Assembly: GCA_020310875.1 (NCBI GenBank) | Contig: CM035414.1 | Coordinates: forward strand, 194,547,653 to 194,611,652 | Origin: Ceratopteris richardii | Taxonomy: Eukaryota; Streptophyta; Polypodiopsida; Polypodiales; Pteridaceae | Length of the DNA stretch: 64,000 nucleotides | Reading direction: 5' to 3' | Shown: in pieces, positions 12,423 to 24,345 of the stretch | Layout: each line of letters starts with the position of its first letter | Numbering within the stretch: the stretch's first letter is position 1 | Made by a program: the position numbers and the translations under genes | The notes under the pieces: generated by a model | What the model was told of the DNA's origin: nothing | What the model saw: only the letters and a program-made list of their open reading frames with translations | Database searches by the model: none

Positions 12423-13601
12423 TGTAACAAGTCTCCTTAACTTGAGTCACAATCTCACACAGAATAATGGGTTTCGACACCACAAGATATAAAGAAGGCA
12501 AACAGAGTATACGCAGAACAAGAAGAGAGAGAATTTTATTATCTGTGAAGATTTACAAGTAGTTCTGATCTGCGTTACAAAATCTATCAGATTGCTTCAA
12601 TGTGAAGCCTCATCCACCCGACCACCCCCCAGCTGATCTCAATCCCAATCTCAATCACAATCACAATCTCAATCCCAATCTCAATCACAATCACAATCTC
12701 AATCTCAATCTCAATCTCAATCTCAATCGCCATTCCAGAAGCCAAAAAACGATCCTAATGACTGTACGACCATCATCCTTTTCTATCTCTCAGTCTTCGT
12801 CTTTTTGGGATCTCCGCCTTTCGCCAGCGCACAACCAATCACGCCTTCCTAGACCCGCACTTTTAGAATCTGCATGCTCCAAGATAGCGTCTTTTCGCAT
12901 GTCTCACGCAAGACTTCCGGACCACCCATGCATCTACTTTTCATGTCCACCATCAAGAATCGTACCTGCACAACTGCAACGCACTCACACACACGTCAAT
13001 CACCCAAAAATAACCCATATACCCATGTGCGTTTTCTAAATCCGCGAACATGAATAAGATGAATGAATGAAGGCTTCTCTTTTTTTTTTTTTAAGTGTTA
13101 GAAAACGGCACTTTTCAAAACCCTGTAACTGAAAAACAGTGAGGAATCAGCTTGAGCTTGTGAGACAAAAATATTCAGTTCTTAAATCTGTACAATAATG
13201 TTAGAAACGCCTCAGGTCCAAATTTGCTTCCAGATATCACTTTTGGGCCCTGCAAAATCGAAAATTCTAGAGAGATGAAAAAACATGAAAAATCTCTTCA
13301 TTAACCTATCTTCATGGAACCAAATGAGACATAAAACATGGGAACTACAAAAAATTCAATCAGGTAAAGTTTTTCTACTAAGAATACTCTACCTTTCTCT
13401 CATACAACACTTTTCAGATTCCTTCATCTTCATGCTCGAAATTAACATACAAATTTCATGCGACAACTTTCTAGAGAGATAATGTAAACACTTATTGCTA
13501 CAAAATTTTGCAGACATGATCAAAATATCCTAAACATGAAATTTCATTATTACCTACACATCTTTTTTTTTCCAGGTGGAAAATCAACGTGGCATCTTAC
13601 A
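12423..13601. mobile_element. Solo LTR (1,179 bp) inserted in copia RT
   Basis: Starts TGTAACAAG and ends CATCTTACA, so the termini are TGTAA..TTACA. It is flanked on both sides by TGACT (12,418-12,422 and 13,602-13,606), a perfect 5-bp target duplication. Removing it rejoins the copia RT frame. No internal retrotransposon coding was seen. It holds a (TCAATC)-type microsatellite. Confidence 0.85.
12637..12728 (+). repeat. (AATCTC/AATCAC)n microsatellite
   Basis: Imperfect hexamer tandem of the form TCAATCTCAATC/TCAATCACAATC inside the solo LTR. The open frame across it is an artefact of the repeat. Confidence 0.9.
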
Positions 13602-13993
13602 TGACTACCCTGTCCATGTTGCTTGGATTTGTTTCAATGGAGGACTTAGAGCTCGTCCAAATGGATCTGAAAACTGCTTTCTTGCATGGAGATCTTACAG
13701 ATGAAATCTATATGGAACAACCAAATGGTTATGTAGTTCTTGGCAATGAAAGTCTAGTTTGTAAGCTTAAGAAGAGCTTGTATGGACTTAAACATTCCCC
13801 TGGACAATGGTACCAAAATTTTGATGCTTTTATGAAGTCTCAAGGCTATTCTCAAAGCAATCAGGATTATTGTCTCTACACAAAGAGATGCTCAAATGGC
13901 AGCTTGATATGTTTGATACTTTATGTCGATGATATATTGATTGTTGGGAAATCCTCTTATGACTTGTCAATTCTCAATAAGAAGTTGAGTCAT
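13602..13993 (+). pseudogene. Ty1/copia RT core (continuation)
   Basis: Continuation of the RT begun at 12,120. Blocks visible: MDLKTAFLHGDL, then VCKLKKSLYGLKHSPGQWY and the catalytic YVDDILIVG near 13,925-13,950, so the active-site aspartates are intact. It ends abruptly after LNKKLSH, where the large composite insertion begins. The missing KDLG-type continuation is at 27,185. Confidence 0.9.
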
Positions 13994-14097
13994 TAGGGAA
14001 AAAAATGAACCCTGCATGGGCCTTTTGGATTAAGGAGTGATTAGTGATGGACAAATGAGAGGAGGGTGGTGGACATAGTCTATAGCCTATAAATCAC

Positions 14098-14363
14098 TAG
14101 GCTGAAGGGGGATGAGGGGAGATGATTCCCCTATGTTCAAGTTTTGCCTCTAAAGAGAGAAAGGAATCTTGTAACTTACCTGGGCCCAAAAATTCAAAAG
14201 TTTCAGAAAGTTATAAAACTCATCATAACACCATTTAATGGTCCTCTGATCACTTTTACGATCAAAAGTGCTATTTTTGAGTCCTTAATCAAAATCCATG
14301 CGTGAAATGACCTGAAAAAAGTGACTTTTTCAAAAATAACTCAAAATATAACTTTTTCCCTCC
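14098..14363. repeat. Left candidate terminal inverted region
   Basis: Holds TAGGCTGA (14,098), AATGGTCC (14,237), ACTTTTACG (14,252), TCAAAATCCATGC (14,289) and TTTTTCCCTCC (14,353). Each has an inverted counterpart in the right region in the same outside-to-inside order. Confidence 0.45.
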
Positions 14364-14517
14364 AAGACCTCACATTTTCATACCTAGGTCCCAAAAAGTC
14401 AACTCTTTCCACTACTTTCACTCCCTAACACACCATTGGAGCTCTTGCGTCTCCATTTCTTTCTCTGTGCATCTTCTTCTTTGAATTCCGACTATCAGTT
14501 CCATAGCCTAAACTCCA

Positions 14518-16463
14518 ATGGAGAAACCTAAATCTCATAGACGTCCAAAAGATGAGGTTATCGCGACAAAATGTCACAATACCAAGGCTAGAGAACGAAT
14601 TTGGTTAGGACATGAGTTTTGCAAAGGTGCATGGGTGTACATGCAACCCTCTGATGTTGGTCCTCACCGTGTAAGAGATCGTGGAAACTTGGATCTTCAT
14701 TGGAAAAGGAAGTTATTAGGCCTCAAAAAGCTCAAAAATGGTGAAATTGTTGCCATTGTACAACGTGTTTTCACAATGTCAAGCATAAAATTGGAAAACT
14801 CAAACAAAATGAGATATCCTATCAACTGTAAGTATTACTCATTGACGTTTGTCCAAATCTCATAATATACATAGCTAAGTTGTGTAGTTTTTTGTTGTAG
14901 ACATATTTCCTTCTACCTTGGTGGAAGAACAACCACTTCATAGTCTTACAAGTGCTTTCCAAGCATTGCACTCAAATGTTGGGTTGATATTCTTTCCACA
15001 AGCCCATCCTGCTCAACTTTTACGTGAGAGAGTCACGCATACATATGTTGTACCCTCTTCATCAAATGATTTTGGTACGTTAGAGATGATTAAGGTAGAT
15101 TTTCTTTTAAAGATTAAGTGGCCGCAACGTGATGTATGGAGATTCAAATCTTTGAAGCATACGATGGTGATGGACATACACAACTCTTTGAAATTTACAA
15201 GAGTTTCAAGATCTATAGCATTACATTGGTGTGATCCTATTCATTGTTTCGTACATTTATTTTAGATATTCACAATTCTAGAGACTTCAACAATGTTCAT
15301 GTTAAAAGGTATCATGTATGAGCAAGTAGAGGGTTTACTAGGTGGAAATTGGGGACTTCTAGAAGGATGCACCAAAGGGGATAGATACCTTTGTAAAATT
15401 GGTGCAACAGGCATAGGATTTTAATACTTGAAACATCGTACTTCATTGTACATTAGATTCTATTATGATCGTTGGATGTGTGAACTTGGTGAATGGATAC
15501 TTTCTGAGGGTTTTTTAATTTCATTTGAAATTAAGATAAATCTACCCAACAACTAAATGGAAGTTATTTCAGTAAATCATCATGGGACTCTTGCCAACGT
15601 TAGAGAACATCTAGTAATCATGGGATTTGAGGATCTGGATCAATCAAACTTCAGAATACAAGGGCATAAGGTAAATAGCATATGGTATTTTTTCTTTTGT
15701 TTATACAAATTCTTGTACTCAAATATGTTATTTTAAAGTTTTCTATTTGTCTGTAGATTGGTAAGAGGTTGGAGGATAAAATTAAAGTTCTTCTTAAATG
15801 GAGTGTGGATGGAGCTCAACTTTCATTGTCATAGCTCAAGAACTATTTGAGTGCTAGAGTGTATACACAACCTATGTTCCATTTATAATCCTTCGTTTTC
15901 AACAATGTATTTAACGTGCAATACATGTAGCATGTAATTTTTTTTTATCTCAATATGATTCACAATTTGCCAAATCTTTGATTTTTCAAATGGCAATTTA
16001 TTATAATTTTAAAGTTCTGCGAATTTATTTTTTCTATTGTGTAGATGTGGTATATCTTATTCTGGTTAATGATTATGTTCAATCTTTTTTATAAGCCAAA
16101 GTTTTTTTTTGAGAGTTCTATGCATGATTGTTTTATTTGAAGGTATCACTTTTAGTTTTAAAATGGGTCCCACACACTTTAAAATTTTTAAATTACTATA
16201 AACGCACACTAGTTCTCTCATTTCTCACTTTTGTAACCAAGAAGAGCTAGAAGCACTCGCAGAGCACACACACAAGCTAGTATCACGTGAATCGCAGCCG
16301 CAACCTCCAGTACCCTGCAACCCAAATGTCCATGTGAACTCTTCAATGAGTTCTTGGAATCAACTGAGTTCAAAGGTCAAAAACACTTGTATGACCTATT
16401 GTCTAGAGTCCCTCATCTAGACAAAACAATTCAACTAAACCGTGATGTGCTCGAGGAAATCAT
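14518..16463 (+). pseudogene. Multi-exon pseudogene of unknown family, 5' part
   Basis: Not recognised. Exon 1 (14,518-14,827) starts with an ATG (MEKPKSHRRPKDEV). Intron 1 is 14,828-14,900 (GTAAGT..TTGTAG, 73 bp), and its removal keeps the frame. Exon 2 (14,901-15,670) holds GLIFFPQAHPAQLL and DVWRFKSLKHTMVM but has three in-frame stops. Intron 2 is 15,671-15,756 (GTAAAT..CTGTAG, 86 bp), again in phase. Exon 3 continues with IGKRLEDKIKVLLKW. A further exon-like frame (16,310-16,463, LLSRVPHLDKTIQLNRDVLE) is cut by the nested copia and continues in the same phase at 23,361. Introns with a common phase suggest a once-transcribed gene. It could be a transposon gene or a captured host gene. Confidence 0.55.
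15757..16300 (+). other. Exon-3 remnant and AT-rich intron-like stretch
   Basis: After about 100 bp of exon-like frame the sequence becomes AT-rich, with no coding signal until about 16,250. It may be a long intron of the unknown plus-strand gene. Confidence 0.35.
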
Positions 16464-17736
16464 TGTGAAGAGATGGATAGGTATGTGCTTGAAGATGCAG
16501 AGGTGTTGCAAAATCCTTGATCTACACCAGCCAAATGAACTCCAAGAGTAGATGGTGGGTCCTTTTAGCTTGCCAATGGATGTATTAGACACCCTATGTA
16601 CCTTGGAAGATCACTCTCAAAAAGATAGATCAAAACAGATAAGTTGGAGTTAGCTCAGAGGTGAAAACTTGCTATTCTTGGTTCATACACCTGTCCAGTG
16701 TTTTACATAATTCTCTGATCACAGCAGCAATTAGCCCAGTTCCTCTTGGGGAAGTCTAGGCAACTTAAAGAGCTAACTTTCAAGAGTAATCTCATAAAAA
16801 ATAATGAACCACACACTGAGAATGAGTTTTAACAAGTGATGACATCATCCCGATTTTCACGGGCTGCTACAGAAATAGACCAGTGAGCAGACAAATCAAC
16901 ATAACTCCTAATGTATAAATTCAATGATTATGAAACTTTGTATGGTTATACTAGACAGTAAGCTGAATCCAACAAGCTTTAAATCACGGAATTTGGATAA
17001 GTAACCACAAAGCAATGGCTCTGACAAGATGAGTGAAAAAGTCGGGTACCTGACAGAGAAGTGAAGATGAACAGACCCTGTTGACTTCAAATGAACATAA
17101 CTGAAGATTGCAACATCCAAATGACATGAAAATTTGTGAGCATATAGTAGACTTATAGAGCTAACTTTAACAAGTAAAATCACTGAAAATGATGCACCAA
17201 GCTCAGAGAAAACATCTCTGCAAGCTGACTAAGAAGAATTGAGAGTAATGGCAGTGAGTAGTACACTTCACAAGAACATGGAAAGATGAACTCAAATAAT
17301 CATGAAAATGAAAGTATATTGCTTGTACAATACAATGACTTACTGATACATATGTGTGCCTTGTAATCACACCTTGATATGGCATAAAGCTCAGCTCTTG
17401 GAGGTCTTCACATAGGTCTCTCTAACCACGACTAAAACGGCCATCTATTTATAGTTGAGTTTGGGAGGCTAACTTCCCTCAATCACTCTCCAATCAATCA
17501 ATGATTGATTTGATTCTCTACCTACCACAAATCACGAATTCATGGCTCCTCTTTCCATTCTTGATCAAGTGGACTCAACCACTTAAGATTCTCTTACTTT
17601 TACATTAAGTAAACTCTTCAAAAGTTACAAGAGGTAGTTCACAAGTGAACTTTACATAGTCTTCTTTTTAAAGCTTCTTCTAAGACTTTGTGAGACTCAA
17701 GCCAATACTTAGGCTTGTCATAGACTTGCTCCAACA
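16464..17736 (-). repeat. 3' LTR of the copia element
   Basis: 1,273 bp, equal in length to the partner at 22,083-23,355. A few substitutions distinguish the pair (for example around 16,493-16,530). A TATAAATA motif lies at 17,446-17,453. Confidence 0.95.
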
Positions 17737-17748
17737 ACTCCCCCTCAA
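17737..17748 (-). other. Polypurine tract
   Basis: Reads TTGAGGGGGAGT on minus, directly abutting the 3' LTR start. It is the plus-strand DNA primer site of the copia. Confidence 0.9.
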
Positions 17749-17768
17749 GCCAAGTATGTTTGAGGTCT

Positions 17769-18827
17769 TCAATCTTCCAAGATTTCCTGCAAACCAATCA
17801 TAGCCTTGAATTTGCAAAGCTTTGTACCATCCAATGCTTTGGTTAGAATATCTACACATTGTTGATGAGTGGACACATATGATATTTGAATCTCTTTGCT
17901 TAGAACCTTTTCTCGTACATAGTGATAATGAACTTCAATATGTTTAGTCCTTGCATGAAAAATAGGATTAGCAGCCAAATGAATAGAACTCATATTGTCA
18001 CCAAAAATAGTTGGAGTTCCAAACTCCAATCCAAGATCTTTGAATAATGTCTTCATCCACATAGCTTCTTGTGTAGCTATGGCAAGACCTCTATATTCAG
18101 CTTCAGTAGAAGAGATAGCAAGTGTGGGTTGCTTCTTGGATGACCATGAAATAAGCTTTGAACCTGCAAAGGTAAGATAACCTGAAGTGCTCCTTCTATC
18201 TTCCTTGGAGCCAGCCCAATCTGCATCAGAAAATAGCTTCAAACCTAAATCAGATACATAAGGATAATAAAGTCCTTCATTTATGGTTCCTTTGAGGTAC
18301 TTGAGAATCCTTTTGGCAGCATCCATATGTGGTTTCCTTGGTGTGTGCATAAATTGGCTTAGCACACTCACACTGTAACATATATCTACTCTTGTCAATG
18401 TGGCATAGTTGAGACTACCCACTAGACTTTGATATGATGTGATGTCCTCTATGAGTTCACCTTCATGTGAGCTCAATTTGTGATTGACCTCCATTGGAGT
18501 ACCTGCAATCTTACAATCTTGCATCTTGAATTTTGCCAACATGTCCTTAATGTACTTTCTTTGAGTGAGAAACAAACCATGATCTTTGTAGACAACTTCC
18601 AAACCTAGGAAGTAGGTAAGTGAACCCAAATCACTTATCTTGAACTCTTCTCTCATCTGATCTTTGATCTTCTTCATACCATCTGCATCATTTCCTGTCA
18701 ATATAATATCATCTACATATACACATAGGTAGATGACCTCGGAATTACTCTTTTTAATAAAGAGTGAAGGATCTGCCTTGCTTGGTTGAAAGTCTTTGTC
18801 CTGCAAGAATGAAACAAGCCTGAAATT
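17769..18827 (-). pseudogene. Copia RT C-terminal half and RNase H
   Basis: 345-codon open frame. The catalytic YVDD lies at residues 30-33, followed by the RT thumb with LGSLTYFLGLEV. RNase H carries DADWAGSKEDRRSTSGY, STEAEYRGLA and a C-terminal histidine-containing block (HIEVHYHYVREK), all consistent with an intact RNase H fold. It is in the same frame as the upstream pol segment and is separated from it only by a TAG at 18,828-18,830 in place of Trp after KQAPRA. One substitution therefore disables this polyprotein. Confidence 0.95.
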
Positions 18828-21281
18828 CTAAGCTCTTGGAGCTTGCTTGAGACCATACAATGCTTTGTTAAGTTTACACACATAATCAGGATAAACTTGA
18901 TTCTCAAAACCAGGTGGTTGTGCCATATATACCTCTTCTGTTAGCCAACCATTCAAGAATGCATTCTTTACATCTAGTTGAAGTATCTTCCAGTTCTTGG
19001 AAGAGGCAATACTAAGCAAAACCCTAATAGTAGGCATCTTTGCCACAGGAGAGAAGGTCTCTTCATAATTACCTCCCTGAGTTTGTGCAAAGCCTTTTGC
19101 TACAAGCCTTGCCTTATACCTGTTAATGGAACCATCAGAATTCTTCTTGAGTTTATAGACCCATCTTGAGCCTATTACCTTCATGGATGAAGTCTTGGGC
19201 ACCAAATCCCAAGTGTTGTTTTCCTCAAGTGCTTCAATCTCTTCCGTCATTGCATGCTTCCATTCTGTTTTTGCTTTGACCTCTTCAAATGATGATGGCT
19301 CCTCTTGGTTTATGTCCTGTGCTATGTAGATAGAATGTTTAGTTACTAATGAGGTGTCAAACCCATACCTTTCTGGTTTTTTCTTTTCCCTCATAGATCT
19401 TCTTAGGCCATGATGTGATGATTCTGCCTCATGTCCAAGTTCCTGCAATTTTGCTTTACCTTTAGACTTCCATGCTTTGATCTTTTCCATGTGAGATTCT
19501 TCATCATCCTCTGAGGTGTCTTGTTCTTCAATCTTTGATTGTTCTCTACCAAGCTTTGGAAAATCTTCTTCAAGATCATATGGTAAATTGATCTTCCTGC
19601 ATGAATCTTCATACCATGAATTGTTCTCATCAAAAACTACATCTCTGCTTACCAAGAATCCTTTGTTGGTAGGGTTGTATAACCTGTAGCCCTTTTGATT
19701 GTTGTCATATCCAATAAATACACACCTTTCTGCCTTTGGATCCATCTTGCCTCTAACCTGTGAAGGAACATGAGCAAAAGCAATACATCCAAAAATTTTA
19801 CAATGATCTAAGCTTGGTCTTCTTCCATTCCAAGCCTCATATGGAGTCATCCCATCAAGGGATTTTGAAGGCAACCTGTTAATCAAGTAAGTGGCTGTAG
19901 ATACAGCCTCAGCCCATAAGTAATTAGGTAAATGCTTTTCATTTAACATAGACCTTGCAGCTTCAACAATTGTCCTATTCCTCCTTTCTGCCACTCCATT
20001 TTGCTCAGGAGTGTACCTTGTAGTTACCTCTCTTTTGATTCCTCTTTCTTGAAGAAAAGAATCAAACTCATGGGAGAAATATTCTCCCCCTCCATCTGAC
20101 CTTAGCCTTTTTAGTGATTTACCTATTTGATTCTCCACAAGAGCTAAATATCTTTTGAAACATGAAAAAACCTCATCTTTGTGTTTCATAAAGAATAGGA
20201 TAGTCCATCTACTGCAATCATCAATAAAGGAAACATAATACCTTGATCCAGATATTGAAGCTTCCTTGCTAGGTCCCCATACATCTGTATGAACCAACTC
20301 CAAGAGATCTCCATGCATATAACCTTTCTTCATGAATGGTAACCTGTGAGACTTTCCAAATTGACATGCACTGCACTTATAAATCATATGTTGTTTTGAC
20401 AAATTAGGAAGTCCAAGTACACTTTGGTCCCTACAGATTTGCTTTAATGACCTTTCACCAATATGTGCTAACCTTTTGTGCCATACTTCCAATTCTGTGA
20501 GTGTCTGACTACCATAATTAAAGAGAGCAATGTTTCTAGTGTCTTGTAATTCAAATGTGAACAATCTACCTGTCTTTTCACCTTTTGCAATTCTTCTGAA
20601 TCCTTGACTTGGATCTTCAACAAATGCTCCTGCTTTTGTGAACCTGACTTGCAACCCTTTCTCTACTATCTGCCCAACACTTATCAAATTCTTTGTAATG
20701 GTAGGGACATAGAGTACCTTACTGAGTAGGTTGATGTTTCCATCAGGTGCTTTGACATTGCCTATTTTCTCCACAGGATGTTTTGTATCATCTCCTGTTT
20801 GTACCTCATGCTTATTCCTTGGATCTTCTAAATGTGATAGGAGTGCCACATTTCCTGCCACATGATTTGAACAACCTGAATCTATGTAGAAAACATGCTC
20901 ATCAGATTTACCTTGTGGCATAGCCATGTTCATGATCAATAATGAATCCTCTTTGTTTGAGTCTTCTGTGTAGTTATTGTAGTCTCTCCTTCCTTTGTAG
21001 CCTCCTTGATAGTTTGAATGATTGTAGTTGTTGTAGTTGCCATGGTAGTTGTTGAACCTTCCTCTTGAGTAGCCATAACTTCCTCTATTGTATCCTCTGC
21101 CTCTTTGATTCCTGGAATTCCTAAAGCAATTTTCAGTTGTATGATTAGTTAATCCACAAGTAGAACATGAGTTGGAGTCTTGGGATCTCCCCCTGCCTTG
21201 TCTACCTCCTCTTCCTCTACCTCTGCCATGTCTTCCTCTACCTGCATAGTTAGCTTGATATGTACCTGCTTCATCATCCAC
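18828..21281 (-). pseudogene. Copia pol: zinc knuckle, protease, integrase, RT N-half
   Basis: 817-codon frame ending at a premature TAG. In order: an RG-rich stretch (residues 14-32) and CCHC knuckle C39-C42-H47-C52; protease [13 protein letters not shown] near residue 130; GAG-pre-integrase HKRLAHIG with CSACQFGK; integrase core with [17 protein letters not shown] and the glutamate block [14 protein letters not shown] (D-D-35-E arrangement); integrase tail; RT start with NNTWDLVP and [11 protein letters not shown]. The frame was originally fused to gag; a tandem duplication at 21,306-21,451 breaks the join. These enzymes process, copy and integrate the element (family knowledge). Confidence 0.95.
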
Positions 21282-21305
21282 TTTCTTTGCCTTCCCTTTG
21301 GCCTC

Positions 21306-21451
21306 TTTAGACTTGCTTTTATCCGTGTATAAAGCTGAAGATTGATTACCTTTAGAGCTTTCTCCATTTTTGCTTTAGACTTGCTTTAGACTTGCTTTTA
21401 TCCGTGTATAAAGCTGAAGATTGATTACCTTTAGAGCTTTCTCCATTTTTG
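21306..21451. repeat. 79-bp-offset tandem duplication breaking gag-pol
   Basis: 67 identical bases at 21,306-21,372 recur at 21,385-21,451. The 79-bp offset is not a multiple of three, so it throws pol out of the gag frame. The junction carries a short repeat of TTTAGACTTGC, suggesting slippage or unequal repair. Confidence 0.92.
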
Positions 21452-22056
21452 ATAAGCTTTGCCCCTTGAGTAAGTAGTTGTCCAATGAGTGTGTTGAAAT
21501 CAGGTACATGCATGTCCATGTACAAATCCATAGCTGTGGTGAATGCTTCCCACTTATCATCTGCCTTCAAGCCATTGATGACCTGCCTTACAATTTGCTC
21601 TTCATCTATTACCTCTCCAATGCTTCCCAACTGATCCACTATGTCCTTGAGCTTTGTGACAAAATCAGTCACATTTTGTTTGGGAGCCTTCTTGAGAGTT
21701 GTGAAATCCAGCCATAGTTGATGCTTCCTAGCTTTGGTACTTGAAGAAAAGAAAGCTTCAAGTGCATCCCACACTTCCAGAGATGTCTTACAACTTCTAA
21801 TGTGAGGCAACAAAAAATATGAGATAGAGTTGAGGAGATAAGACCTTGCAAGTGCATCCTTGGAGCACCATGTGCTCAATCTTTCTTGCTCTTCTTGTGT
21901 TGGTTGACTTTTGTTCCTGAAACTTGGCATAACTTCATCTCCAGCCACATAACCATATAAACTTCTACCTTGGAGATAAGCTTCCATCCTTAATGACCAA
22001 GCTGAGTAGTTACCTCTGTCCAATTTGTCAATTGATGAAGGAAATCCATCTGCCAT
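21352..22056 (-). pseudogene. Copia gag
   Basis: Starts at the ATG at 22,056 (MADGFPSSIDKLDRGNYSAW), 14 bases inside the PBS. The N-terminal NYSAWSLRMEAYLQG block and the UBN2-type gag core are clear, with SYFLLPHIRSCKTS, EVWDALEAFFSS, TDFVTKLKDIVDQLGSIGE and VRQVINGLK. An upstream in-frame extension reaches 22,146 but crosses the PBS and the LTR edge, so the start at 22,056 is preferred. The frame runs off at 21,352 because of the tandem duplication. The decayed copia at 28.5 kb has a clear relative of this gag. Confidence 0.93.
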
Positions 22057-22069
22057 GTTGTCCAACCTT

Positions 22070-22081
22070 GCTCTGATACCA
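22070..22081 (-). other. Primer-binding site (initiator Met tRNA type)
   Basis: Reads TGGTATCAGAGC on minus, one base from the 5' LTR. This is the standard plant copia primer site matching the 3' end of tRNA-iMet. Confidence 0.95.
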
Positions 22082-22082
22082 C

Positions 22083-23355
22083 TGTGAAGAGATGGATAGG
22101 TATGTGCTTGAAGGTGAAGAGGTGTTGCAAAATCCTTGATCTGCACCAGCCAAATGAACTCCAGGAGTAGATGGTGGGCCCTTTTAGCTTGCCAATGGAT
22201 GTATTAGACACCCTATGTACCTTGGAAGATCACTCTCAAAAAGATAGATCACAACAGATAAGTTGGAGTTAGCTCAGAGGTGAAAACTTGCTATTCTTGG
22301 TTCATACACCTGTCCAGTGTTTTACATAATTCTCTGATCACAGCAGCAATTAGCTCAATTCCTCTTGGGGAAGTCTAGGCAACTTAAAGAGCTAACTTTC
22401 AAGAGTAATCTCATAAAAAGTAATGAACCACACACTGAGAATGAGTTTTAACAAGTGATGACATCATCCCGATTTTCACGGGCTGCTACAGAAATAGACC
22501 AGTGAGCAGAAAAATCAACATAACTCATAATGTAGAAATCAAATGATTATGAACATTTGTATGGTTATACTATACAGTAATTTGAATCCAACAAGCTTTA
22601 AATCACGGAATTTGGATAAGTAACCACTGAGCAATGGCTCTGACAAGATGAGTGAAAAAGTCGGGTACCTGACAGAGAAGTGAAGATGAACAGACCCTGT
22701 TGACTTCAAATGAACATAACTGAAGATTGCAACATCCAAATGACATGAAAATTTGTGAGAATATAGTAGACTTATAGAGCTAACTTTACCAAGTTAAATC
22801 ACTGAAAATGATGCACCAAGCTCAGAGAAAACATCTCAGCAAGCTGACTGAGAAAAACTGAGAGTAATGGCAGTGAGTAGTACACTTCACAAGAGCATGG
22901 AAAGATGAACTCAAATAATCATGAAAATGAAAGTATATTGCTTGTACAATACAATGACTTACTGATACATATGTGTGCCTTGTAATCACACCTTGATATG
23001 GCATAAAGCTCAGCTCTTGGAGGTCTTCACATAGGTCTCTCTAACCACGACTAAAACGGCCATCTATTTATAGTTGAGTTTGGGAGGCTAACTTCCCTCA
23101 ATCACTCTCCAATCAATCAATGATTGATTTGATTCTCTACCTACCACAAATCACGAATTCGTGGCTCCTCTCTCCATTCTTGATCAAGTGGACTCAACCA
23201 CTTAAGATTCTCTTACTTTTACATTAAGTAAACTCTTCAAAAGTTACAAGAGGTAGTTCACAAGTGAACTTTACATAGTCTTCTTTTTAAAGCTTCTTCT
23301 AAGACTTTGTGAGACTCAAGCCAATACTTAGGCTTGTCATAGACTTGCTCCAACA
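22083..23355 (-). repeat. 5' LTR of the copia element
   Basis: 1,273 bp, starting TGTTGGAGC and ending TCTTCACA on minus. It is the promoter-bearing copy. Confidence 0.95.
23065..23072 (-). promoter_or_regulatory. TATA box of the copia LTR promoter
   Basis: TATAAATA on minus, about 284 bp from the LTR start; the same motif is in the 3' LTR. Position and sequence fit the U3 promoter of a copia LTR. Confidence 0.65.
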
Positions 23356-23360
23356 ATCAT

Positions 23361-24345
23361 AGAGTTCCTTGAGTACTACATCTTGCACTACCCTATAGAT
23401 ATACCACCTTATGAGGGTAAATGGGTCCCATGTGACCTTTTACTCTACATACACAAAGGCGATGAAGCCTTCATGAAGCACCTTAAGCGCTTCATGGAAA
23501 TTGCTGAAAGTGCACGACACTTATTAGATGACTCTGTGCCATTAGTAAAAAAACTTAACAAAAAGAAGAGGATGGGTACAAAGTACCTTTCCTACATTGG
23601 AACAACATATTTTATCATTAAGTAGGAGCCCAAACGTACACCTGTTGAACTCCCCAACCTTGTCATTGGGGGTTTTGTTAAGGAGAAGAATGAGCCTCAA
23701 CGAGAGGCCATAAATTTTGCCAAAGAAAGCATTACAATCCACCAAGAATTTCCTAGTGGTGTTGAGACAGACTATGTGAGCAATCAAGCATGGAGAAGGC
23801 CGCCCTTCAAATCTCAACCGCTCTAAGCCCACATTACCAGAGGTTGAACTTGAATATCTCTCCATCATTGTTGTGGATGGAGAGGAATTTATTTTTCTTC
23901 ATGACATTGAAAAGGCATTCGGTCTATGTCTAGAGGAATGCTTGAGTATTTCTCCACGATGTCAGATGTTCTCCTTGACAACACATTTCACATACTTGAA
24001 AAGAAGGCAATCCCACTTGGGGATTCTGTGGCAGACACCATAGCAATGGTGTGTGCTGATATTTTAAAAGATGACAACAATTATACTACAGAGGAGGAGT
24101 TCAGTGCAGCACGGGAGAGGATAATGAAGCAAAAAATTCCGACATCCCCCGTAGCAGAGAAAAGTGGCATGGTCCACTCTAGTATTGATCTTGATGCCCC
24201 TAGAAGAGGGGAGGAAGAAGACAAGCTTCATGATGTAAGTGATAATTAAATTAAGTAAATGGATAATTTAAGTTAACAAAGTAAGAGCTTGAATTCTCAT
24301 TTTTTCTTTCGCAGCAAGATCTGCTGGGGATCGAGCTTCTCACAG
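23361..24345 (+). pseudogene. Multi-exon pseudogene of unknown family, 3' part
   Basis: Continues, in the same codon phase, the exon interrupted at 16,463. The frame across the empty site reads on as IIEFLEYYILHYPIDIPPYE, then WVPCDLLLYIHKGDEAF. A TAG lies at 23,623-23,625. The frame then stays open to about 23,826 (ELPNLVIGGFVKEKNEPQRE) and resumes in shifted frames: DGEEFIFLHDIEKAFGL, and from 23,926 MSRGMLEYFSTMSDVLLDN. A splice donor at 24,235 (GTAAGT) and acceptor ending 24,314 define an 80-bp intron. Function not recognised. It converges on the minus-strand pseudogene, meeting it near 24,340. Confidence 0.55.

Larger units (their letters stand above)
16464..23355 (-). mobile_element. 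Near-complete Ty1/copia element (6,892 bp)
   Basis: Two 1,273-bp LTRs (16,464-17,736 and 22,083-23,355), ends TGTTGG..TTCACA read on minus, and a perfect ATCAT duplication (16,459-16,463 and 23,356-23,360). It has an exact PBS, a PPT, and gag and pol in normal order protease-integrase-RT-RNase H. Both LTRs are full length and closely alike. Only one premature stop and one 79-bp frame-shifting duplication break the coding region, so this is the youngest large element in the window. It landed inside an exon of the unknown plus-strand pseudogene. Confidence 0.97.

Noticed and set aside
12602..13039. 145-codon Asn/Leu/Pro-rich frame
   Set aside because: Driven by the (AATCTC)n repeat inside a solo LTR; no domain, no homologous frame elsewhere.
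13994..14600. CACTA-type transposon end
   Set aside because: A 3-bp duplication would fit, but no CACTA terminal sequence is present at either boundary.
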